From contig CANRDC010000005.1 of the NCBI GenBank assembly GCA_947629245.1, positions 1 through 64,000 of the forward strand: DNA of 64,000 nucleotides, in the 5' to 3' direction. Positions 46,577-54,353 of the stretch are shown in pieces (position 1 is the stretch's first letter; each line of letters starts with the position of its first letter). A program made the translations under genes and the position numbers. The notes beneath the pieces were generated by a model. It was not told the DNA's origin. It saw only the letters and a list, made by a program, of their open reading frames with translations, and ran no database searches. Origin of the DNA: an uncultured Oscillospiraceae bacterium (GTDB lineage: Bacteria; Bacillota; Clostridia; Oscillospirales; Oscillospiraceae).

Positions 46577-48232
46577 TCATTCCGCCGTGACCGTGGCGGC
46601 CAGGGCGATCAGCTCGTCGGGGGTGAAGAAATCCTCTACGGAGGCATCGTAGGGAACGGCCTCATAGGTCTGCGGGTCGATATAAATAGGGTATACCAGA
46701 TCCAGCACGAACACCAGATCACGGGCCTGGTCCAGCCACATCACGCCGGGGAAGCAGAAGGGCGGGCCCTCTGAGGTGGGCACCTCCGGATAATAGAAGC
46801 CCGGGCAGCCGTTCACCTGGCACTCCTGGAACCCCTCCTTGGGCCCGTAATAGGCTTTGGCCGCCTCGAACTGCTCCGCCGTGGTGCTTTCGACCCTGCT
46901 CTCGTCGGCGTAATACCGGAAACAAACCAGTTTAAGCGAGAACCCCTTATCGCCGTCGTACACCACGCCGACCGAATCCTGGCTGACCGTGGCTCCCCAT
47001 TCGGTCTTTACATTGTCAAAACTCTGTCCCTCAGCGGCAAGAGGCTCCAGGCCGTCCCAGTAGAAGTCCCGCCTCTCATAGCCCTCCGGGACAGGGACCA
47101 GTCCGTAAGAGCCCAATTCCTCCGCTATCTCCTGCGACGCGGCGTAGCGCTCCTCATATTCCTTTTGGCTGCGTTCTTCCCGCTCCTGGGCCTCTTGCCA
47201 ATAGGCCGCGTCCAGCTCCTCCACAGCGTCGGCCAGGTCGAAGGACGCGCCGGGGCCAAACAGACGCGCCAGCTCCCCGAAATCGATGCTGTCGGCCAAA
47301 CCCTGGAGGTCCTCCCGCGTATAGGGCACGAGCGTATCCGGGCTCATGTTTTCCTGGGTATGGACGCTCACCCGGATATAGGCCGACTCGGTCTCACACA
47401 GGATCGTGCCGCCGGACCGCAGCACCAGATCCACCGTCGGCCCGGAGGCGGTCTGATAACTCCATTCCTCGTACTCTCCGGGACCCATGTACCCCGAGAT
47501 GTCGGTGATGGTGCCCTTTACGCTGACGAAAATGCCTCCCCCGTCGCTGACGCCGTCATGGTCTCTGCTGAAGTCCAGCTTGAAGGTGCCGTCGTTGTAG
47601 ATATACCCGCTGGCCCAGTCATATTCGTTCAACAGAAACGGCTTTGATCCCAGAAGCTCATATATCTGCTCCGCGTCGGCGAAGGCCATGTTCTCATGCA
47701 GCCGCACGCCGTATTTGGCCGTGATCTCGTCCAGAGCGTCCGCCTGGTCCTGCCAGGCCGCGCCGTACAGTTCATAATAGTTGTCCGGCGTCTCGTGCCA
47801 GTTGCTGTTGTCCATGGGGTGCTCCCCGTAGTGCTCCGCCTGCCAGGCCTCCCACTCGGTGTACGCCTCGTACTCTGGCGTGCCCTGATAGCCCACCAGG
47901 GACAGCGTCGCGCCGGGGCCCGTCTCTCCGCCCAGGTCCTCTATGATCGCGTCCAGCTGGGTGGGGGTCTGCACCAGGTAGTCCTCCATCATGGCCTGAT
48001 ACACCGCCCAGGCGGTGACGGACAGGCCCAGCGCCAGCGCGGCGGCGATGGCGAGCCGGACCGTCCAGCGGCGGGCCGGACGCTTCCCCCCCTGGCGGCC
48101 CGCCGTCCGGGGACCCAGCCGGGCCATGGTCATTTCCAGCACCCGGCCCGCGTCCACGGGGCTGTTCAGCTTTAATCCCACCTCATCGTCCTCGTACAGG
48201 TCCATGAGCTCATACAATGTCCGATAGCGCAT
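46577..48232 (-). CDS. Transmembrane anti-sigma factor-like protein, partner of the ECF sigma factor
   Basis: The 551-residue protein has a cytoplasmic N-terminus (about 1-60, MRYRTLYELMDLYEDDEVGLKL, then a basic stretch), one membrane helix (about 63-82, LAIAAALALGLSVTAWAVY), and a large outer domain with SLVGYQGTPEYEAYTEWEAW (about 113-132), VDLVLRSGGTILCETESAYIRV, and a Glu-rich coiled segment (about 335-370). Its gene overlaps the sigma gene end by 23 bp, the usual coupling of ECF sigma and anti-sigma. AAAGGGG before the ATG at 48232 sets the start. The last 40 codons are duplicated at 43485. The signal sensed is unknown. Confidence 0.8.
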   Translation of the reverse strand: MRYRTLYELMDLYEDDEVGLKLNSPVDAGRVLEMTMARLGPRTAGRQGGKRPARRWTVRLAIAAALALGLSVTAWAVYQAMMEDYLVQTPTQLDAIIEDLGGETGPGATLSLVGYQGTPEYEAYTEWEAWQAEHYGEHPMDNSNWHETPDNYYELYGAAWQDQADALDEITAKYGVRLHENMAFADAEQIYELLGSKPFLLNEYDWASGYIYNDGTFKLDFSRDHDGVSDGGGIFVSVKGTITDISGYMGPGEYEEWSYQTASGPTVDLVLRSGGTILCETESAYIRVSVHTQENMSPDTLVPYTREDLQGLADSIDFGELARLFGPGASFDLADAVEELDAAYWQEAQEREERSQKEYEERYAASQEIAEELGSYGLVPVPEGYERRDFYWDGLEPLAAEGQSFDNVKTEWGATVSQDSVGVVYDGDKGFSLKLVCFRYYADESRVESTTAEQFEAAKAYYGPKEGFQECQVNGCPGFYYPEVPTSEGPPFCFPGVMWLDQARDLVFVLDLVYPIYIDPQTYEAVPYDASVEDFFTPDELIALAATVTAE

Positions 48233-48770
48233 CCAAATATCCCCTTTCCGCAAAATAGCGCTTCAGCTTGCTCCGGCCCCGCTCCAGGCGCTTGCGCACC
48301 GCCGTGGGCGTCATGCGCATCTCCTGGCCGATCCGGGCCGTGCTCTGGCAGTAGTAGTAAAACCGCAGGAATATCTCCCGGTCCGGCATGTCCAGGCTGT
48401 CCACGGCCTGGCGGACCAGCCGGGCCAGCTCCCGTTCCTCCAGGGCGGGCTCCGGTCCCGGCGACGTCAGGGCCAGGATGTCCTCCTGGTCCCCCAGCTC
48501 CACGCCCCGCTCCCGAAGCCGGTTGAGGGCCTTGTGCCGGGCCACGGCCCCCAGGTAGCTCTTCACCTTGCCGGGCCTGGCCTTGCCGCCGTTCTGCCAC
48601 AGGACCAGAAACACGTCGGAAGCCAGTTCCTCCGCGTCCTGGGCTGTCATGCTCCTGCCGATGATATTCCAGATCACCGCGCCCACATAGGGCGTGTACC
48701 GGCGGATGAACCATTCCAGCCCCGCCGGGTCCCGTTCCCTGAGGCGTCGCAGCGCCTGTTGTTCGGTCAC
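48210..48770 (-). CDS. ECF-type RNA polymerase sigma factor
   Basis: The 186-residue protein has sigma region 2 (about 16-80: YTPYVGAVIWNIIGRSMTAQDAEELASDVFLVLWQNG) and region 4 (about 115-170: DMPDREIFLRFYYYCQSTARIGQEMRMTPTAVRKRLERGRSKLKRY), and no region 3. It starts at GTG (48770), with AAAGGAG eight bases upstream; a longer frame to 49109 has no ribosome site and runs through the hairpin-rich gap. It directs RNA polymerase to stress or envelope genes and is held by the protein encoded directly downstream. Regulon unknown. Confidence 0.92.
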   Translation of the reverse strand: MTEQQALRRLRERDPAGLEWFIRRYTPYVGAVIWNIIGRSMTAQDAEELASDVFLVLWQNGGKARPGKVKSYLGAVARHKALNRLRERGVELGDQEDILALTSPGPEPALEERELARLVRQAVDSLDMPDREIFLRFYYYCQSTARIGQEMRMTPTAVRKRLERGRSKLKRYFAERGYLDALSDIV

Positions 48771-49037
48771 GCGATCAACTCCTTTCGTAGGACGTCCTAT
48801 ACTGAATATCACCGGTTTGGGGAAATATGTGACATCGTCGTCGCAACATTCGCTATGCTCCGCTGGCTTGCAGCCAGCATCCGCCCGCTCCTGTGCTCCT
48901 CCTCTCCCCAAAAGGCAGGCGTGCCTTTTGGGGGCCCCGGAGTCTCGCAGAGTTCGCCGCCGGGGCGGCGAATAAAGTCGGATATGATTTCCGGCGGCGT
49001 GTACGTCGGAAATCATTCTTCTCAGCCTACAAACGTG
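48771..49037. other. Hairpin-rich intergenic region upstream of the sigma gene
   Basis: No gene seen. On the minus strand a candidate promoter for the sigma gene lies at 48797-48832 (TGTCACA then, 17 bases on, GATATT). Hairpins include CCCAAAAGGC/GCCTTTTGGG (about 48905-48930), GCCGCCGGGGCGGC (about 48957), and TGATTTCC/GGAAATCA (about 48984-49015). They may be the remains of a palindromic repeat. Confidence 0.4.
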
Positions 49038-49065
49038 AACGCCCCCGTCTCTCGACGGGGGCGTT
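49038..49065 (-). terminator. Terminator of pta
   Basis: AACGCCCCCGTC pairs with GACGGGGGCGTT around TCTC. A second hairpin TCGTTTGC/GCAAACGA (about 49088-49116) lies between it and the pta stop. Confidence 0.75.
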
Positions 49066-49118
49066 TGCGCTGCAGTAGGCTGCAGCCTTCTCGTTTGCAT
49101 GCGATGCAAGCAAACGAC

Positions 49119-50108
49119 TTAGCTCATGTTTGCCTGGGCGGCGGTGATGATAGCCATGGAGTAGACCTCCTCGGCGTTGCAGCCGCGGCTGAGGTCGTTG
49201 ATGGGGGCGTTCAGGCCCCGGAGGATGGGGCCGTAGGCCTCGAAGCCGCCAAGGCGCTGGGCGATCTTATAGCCGATGTTGCCGGCGTTGATGTCCGGGA
49301 AGATGAAGGTGTTGGCGTAGCCTGCCACCCGGTCGTTGGGGCACTTGGTCTGGGCCACGATGGGGCTCACGGCGGCGTCAAACTGCAGTTCGCCGGTGAT
49401 GGGCACGGTGGGCATCAGGGCCTTCACCTTTTCGGCGGCGTTGCGCATCCGGTCCACGTCCTCGCCCGCGCCGGAGCCGTAGGTGGAGTAGCTCAAAAAC
49501 GCCACCTTGGGGTCCACGCCGAACATGCGGGCGCACTTGATGGTCTCGGTGGCGATCTCTACCAGGTCCTCCTCGCTGGGGTGGATGTTGATTGCGCAGT
49601 CGCCCATAGCAAGCACGGTGCTGTCGCCGGTGGCGGAGGGGTGGACCAGGATGAAGCAGGAGGACACGATCCGGTTCTCCGGGCGGGTCTTGATCAGCTG
49701 CAGGGCGGGACGGACGGTGTCCGCCGTGGAATAGGTGGCGCCGCCCAGCAGGGCGTCGGCCTGACCGGTGGCCACCAGCATGGTGCCGAAGTAGTTGCGG
49801 TGGGTCAGGGCCTCGGCGCACTGGTCCTTGGTCATCTTGCCCTTGCGCAGCTCGGCCATCCTCTCCACCATCATGTCCATGTCGTGATATTCCTTCGGGT
49901 CGATGATCGTGGCCCCGCGGATGTTATATCCGGCCCGCTGGGCGGCGGTCAGGATCTCGATCTCGTTGCCCATCAGGATGGGCGTCAAAAACGTGCCGGA
50001 CAGCAGCCGGGCGGCCGCCTCCAGGATGCGGGGGTCGCTGCCCTCGGTAAAGACGATCTTCCTCGGACGGGCTCTGAGCGAGTCGATCAATGTCTGAAAG
50101 GTAAACAT
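49119..50108 (-). CDS. pta: Phosphate acetyltransferase
   Basis: The 329-residue cytosolic enzyme exchanges CoA and phosphate between acetyl-CoA and acetyl phosphate in acetate formation. It has the family pattern: KIVFTEGSDPRILEAA at the start, LVATGQADALLGGATYSTADTVRPALQLI (about 123-152), STYGSGAGEDVDRMRNA, GELQFDAAV (about 244-252), and FPDINAGNIGYKIAQRLGGFEAYGPILRGL. The length is that of the short form without the DRTGG domain. The ATG at 50108 is set by GAGGAGGCC. An ackA gene is not next to it. A phosphotransbutyrylase is excluded by the clear Pta C-terminal block. Confidence 0.95.
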   Translation of the reverse strand: MFTFQTLIDSLRARPRKIVFTEGSDPRILEAAARLLSGTFLTPILMGNEIEILTAAQRAGYNIRGATIIDPKEYHDMDMMVERMAELRKGKMTKDQCAEALTHRNYFGTMLVATGQADALLGGATYSTADTVRPALQLIKTRPENRIVSSCFILVHPSATGDSTVLAMGDCAINIHPSEEDLVEIATETIKCARMFGVDPKVAFLSYSTYGSGAGEDVDRMRNAAEKVKALMPTVPITGELQFDAAVSPIVAQTKCPNDRVAGYANTFIFPDINAGNIGYKIAQRLGGFEAYGPILRGLNAPINDLSRGCNAEEVYSMAIITAAQANMS

Positions 50109-50204
50109 GTCTCTGGCCTCCTCTTGCAAAATATCACAGTCACAGTTCGCGCCGCAGCGCTTTACTTCATGATAGCACCGGGGTATAGAAATTTCAAGTT
50201 TCTG

Positions 50205-50233
50205 TTTACAAATTTTGCCCCGTCGGTTATAAT
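50205..50233 (+). promoter_or_regulatory. SigA-type promoter of the XRE-lepA operon
   Basis: TTTACA (50205-50210) and a perfect TATAAT (50228-50233) are separated by 17 bases. The predicted start lies about 30 bases before the XRE ATG. Confidence 0.85.
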
Positions 50234-50269
50234 ACTTAAAGTTATCAAGCACAGAAAAGAGTGACTTTT

Positions 50270-50565
50270 ATGAGCGAGCGGCAGTTTTGCGCGAATCTGT
50301 CCCGTCTGCGGCGGGAGAAGGGCGTGAGCCAGCGGAAGGCGGCCTCGGACCTTCAGATCTCCCAGGCCCTTTTGAGCCACTATGAAAACGGCGCACGTGA
50401 ACCGGGGCTTGCCTTTGTGTGCCGGGCCTGCGACTATTACGGCGTCACGGCGGACTTTCTGCTGGGCCGGACCGGAGACGAGGCCCAGGCCCGTCTGGCC
50501 CCGGAGACCATGCGGCAGCTGGTCCATCAGCTCCGGCAGATCGCGGATCAGGCGGAGAGCTACAT

Positions 50566-50569
<4 letters not shown>
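50270..50569 (+). CDS. XRE-family regulator upstream of lepA
   Basis: The 99-residue protein has a Cro/C1 helix-turn-helix (about 5-65: [62 protein letters not shown]) and a short helical tail ([21 protein letters not shown]) like those of Firmicute regulators that dimerise. The start is the ATG at 50270 rather than the GTG at 50261. Its stop overlaps the lepA start (ATGA), so the two are translationally coupled, an unusual partner for a translation factor. Targets unknown. Confidence 0.85.
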
Positions 50570-52353
<1,784 letters not shown>

Positions 52354-52381
52354 TTGCTGTGTCACAGCTGCACCTTGCTAA

Positions 52382-52487
52382 CGCCTCCCTCTGATGAGGG
52401 AGGTGGCACGGCGCAGCCGTGACGGAGGGAGAGACATCTCTCCCCCAGTCTCGCTATCGCTCGACAGCCCCCTCGTCAGAGGGGGCC
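52382..52487. repeat. Intergenic palindromic repeat, copy 6 (type I ends)
   Basis: The left end GCCTCCCTCTGATGAGGGAG and right end CCCCCTCGTCAGAGGGGGCC match those of the copy at 500. Inside are GGAGGGAGAGA/TCTCTCCCCC and small hairpins CGGCGCAGCCG and CGCTATCG. It lies between the convergent lepA and NlpC/P60 genes. Confidence 0.85.
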
Positions 52488-52496
52488 GAAAAAAGA

Positions 52497-52519
52497 AAGG
52501 ATGCACGGTGTGCATCCTT
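52497..52519 (-). terminator. Terminator of the NlpC/P60 gene
   Basis: AAGGATGCAC and GTGCATCCTT form the stem. On the minus strand it is followed by a TTTCTTTTTT run. Confidence 0.8.
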
Positions 52520-52522
52520 CTT

Positions 52523-53893
52523 TTATTTTACCACTCTGCGGGCGCTGTAGAACCTTGTGTTGTAATAGCTCTCGGACAGGCCGGAGATCATGACCCTCCC
52601 GCCGCCGGAGGAGGCGTGGATGAACTGGTTGTTGCCGATGTAGATACCGGCGTGGCCGATGGCGCTGCGATAGGCGTTGTAGAAGATGATGATGTCGCCG
52701 GGCTGCAGATCGGCGCGGGCCACCTTGGCGCCCACGGAATTCTGGGCGGTGGCGGTGCGGGTGACGGAATAGCCGCACTGGCGGTACACATAGTACACGA
52801 GCCCGGAGCAGTCAAAGCCGGAGGGGCTCGTCCCACCGTAGACATAGCGGACGCCCAGATACTTTTTCGCCTCGTCCACGATCTTCTGTCCCGCGTCGGA
52901 GCTGATGGCTCCGGAGGGGGCGGCGGCCGCGGCGGCTGTATCGGTGGTCACATAGTCCTGATAGACAAAGCCGCTGACGCTGCCGTAGGAGACCCGGTAC
53001 CACTGGCCGGACTTGCCGGTCAGGGTGATGTTGGTCCCGGCGGGGAGCACCTGCTTGCTGACGTACGAGGTGGAGGGGCCCTCCCGCAGATTCACCCCGG
53101 CGGTGGTCCGGGCGGCGGTGCTGTCCATGGCCGTCACATCGGCCGTGACGCCGGACTGGGACAGATACTGCCCGTACACATACCCCGTCAAGCCGTTATA
53201 ACTGACGGCGTACCAGTCCCCGGACCGGCCGGTGATGGCCATTTGGGTGCCGCTGTTATATGTACCCAGCACGGAGTAGCCGGTGGAGGGGCCGGAGCGC
53301 ATGCGCACATAGTTGCCGGTGATCACGCCGGTGCCCTGGGCCGCGGTCTGGGTCTGAGGCGCGGGCGTGGAGGCCGGAGCCTGGGCCGGGGCCGCGCTCC
53401 CTCCCACCGACAGATAGTCGCAGGAGATATACCCCGTGGCGCCGTTGTAGCCGATCTTATACCAGTCGCCGGACACGCCGGTGACGGAAAAGCTCTGGCC
53501 GTTGCTCACGCTGCCGAGCACAGGATAGCCCGTGCCCGGACCGGAGCGGACGTTCACATAGTTCCCCGTCACGCTGCCGGTCCCAAAGGAACCCTCGGCG
53601 TCGGAGGAAAACGTCAGATAGTCCCCGCTCATATAGCCGGTCCTGCCCTGATACTGGACCTTGTACCAGCCGTTGGAGGACTCCAGCACCAGCACCACCG
53701 TGCCACGGGGGACGGTGGTCACCACGGCGCTGGAGGTAGAGGGCTCGCTGCGCATGTTCAGGGCCGAGGCGGTCACGGTGCCCGCGCCGGTGTCCGCATG
53801 GGCGGGGACCGCGCCGACGGCGGCGGTCAGGCACAACAGGACGCCGAGGACAACGGCCGCCCGCAGCAGGGCCGCGGTAGATATCCTCTTCAT
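52523..53893 (-). CDS. Exported SH3b-NlpC/P60 peptidoglycan endopeptidase
   Basis: The 456-residue protein has a signal peptide (about 1-33), then four bacterial SH3 (SH3b) domains with LNMRSEPSTSSAVV, VNVRSGPGTGYPVL, VRMRSGPSTGYSVL and VNLREGPSTSYVSK starts. A C-terminal NlpC/P60 domain follows (about 335-456) with catalytic C362 (DCSGL), H414 (GHAGIYIG) and a later His in QFIHASS. SH3b domains bind wall peptides and the NlpC/P60 domain cuts between D-Glu and the diamino acid. It probably works in wall remodelling or daughter-cell separation. It begins one base after the small gene at 53895, so the two form an operon. Confidence 0.93.
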   Translation of the reverse strand: MKRISTAALLRAAVVLGVLLCLTAAVGAVPAHADTGAGTVTASALNMRSEPSTSSAVVTTVPRGTVVLVLESSNGWYKVQYQGRTGYMSGDYLTFSSDAEGSFGTGSVTGNYVNVRSGPGTGYPVLGSVSNGQSFSVTGVSGDWYKIGYNGATGYISCDYLSVGGSAAPAQAPASTPAPQTQTAAQGTGVITGNYVRMRSGPSTGYSVLGTYNSGTQMAITGRSGDWYAVSYNGLTGYVYGQYLSQSGVTADVTAMDSTAARTTAGVNLREGPSTSYVSKQVLPAGTNITLTGKSGQWYRVSYGSVSGFVYQDYVTTDTAAAAAAPSGAISSDAGQKIVDEAKKYLGVRYVYGGTSPSGFDCSGLVYYVYRQCGYSVTRTATAQNSVGAKVARADLQPGDIIIFYNAYRSAIGHAGIYIGNNQFIHASSGGGRVMISGLSESYYNTRFYSARRVVK

Positions 53894-53894
53894 C

Positions 53895-54188
53895 CTACCG
53901 CGAGGACAGCGCCCGGTCCAGCCACACGCTGGCCACGTCCATGGCCGCGTACAGGCTGTCCTTCTCGCTCTTCTTCACCACCCGGTCCCGGCTCTTCAGG
54001 TCCGGGTCCGTCAGCTGCAGCTGCACGGATACCTTCGTAGCCACGTCCAGATCCTTCACCTTCTTGGTGTCCAGGATCTGGAGCATGATGATATATTTCT
54101 CCGCCATGCTGCCAAAATAGATCAGATTATCCTTCCGGCGCAGGGGATGGCCCTTGTACTGAAGGGCCGCGGTCTTCTTGTCGGCCAT
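53895..54188 (-). CDS. Conserved small cytosolic protein, function unknown
   Basis: The 97-residue protein starts MADKKTAALQYKGHPLRRKDNLIYFGSMAEKY, then a segment YIIMLQILDTKKVKDLDVATKVSVQLQLTD, and a helical end (EKDSLYAAMDVASVWLDRALSSR). It is predicted alpha/beta with no signal peptide or membrane segment. I recognise no domain. GGGAGG lies 8 bases before the ATG and a strong promoter precedes it. It is the first gene of an operon with the NlpC/P60 hydrolase, so a link to wall turnover or its regulation is possible. Confidence 0.75.
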   Translation of the reverse strand: MADKKTAALQYKGHPLRRKDNLIYFGSMAEKYIIMLQILDTKKVKDLDVATKVSVQLQLTDPDLKSRDRVVKKSEKDSLYAAMDVASVWLDRALSSR

Positions 54189-54219
54189 TGCGGATGCCTC
54201 CCTAGGTGTTTGTAACTGG

Positions 54220-54248
54220 ATTGTAACATATTGTATCTACTATGTCAA
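54220..54248 (-). promoter_or_regulatory. Strong SigA-type promoter of the small gene-NlpC/P60 operon
   Basis: On the minus strand, a perfect TTGACA (54243-54248) and TACAAT (54220-54225) are separated by 17 bases. The start would lie about 25 bases before the ATG. Confidence 0.85.
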
Positions 54249-54267
54249 CTGGGTAACAGAAATTTTT

Positions 54268-54318
54268 TCTAAAAAACACCGCTTTCCTCCCCAGGCAAAA
54301 AAACAGGGAGGAAAGCGG
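54268..54318 (-). terminator. Terminator of the class A PBP gene
   Basis: CCGCTTTCCTCCC (54279-54291) pairs with GGGAGGAAAGCGG (54306-54318). On the minus strand it is followed by TGTTTTTT. Confidence 0.85.
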
Positions 54319-54353
54319 GTCTTTGCGTTTTGTCTATAGCTGACGCGGTCCCG

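Noticed and set aside
48771-49109. N-terminal extension of the sigma factor
   Set aside because: No ribosome site, Arg/Ser-rich chance translation over hairpins; GTG at 48770 has a good site.
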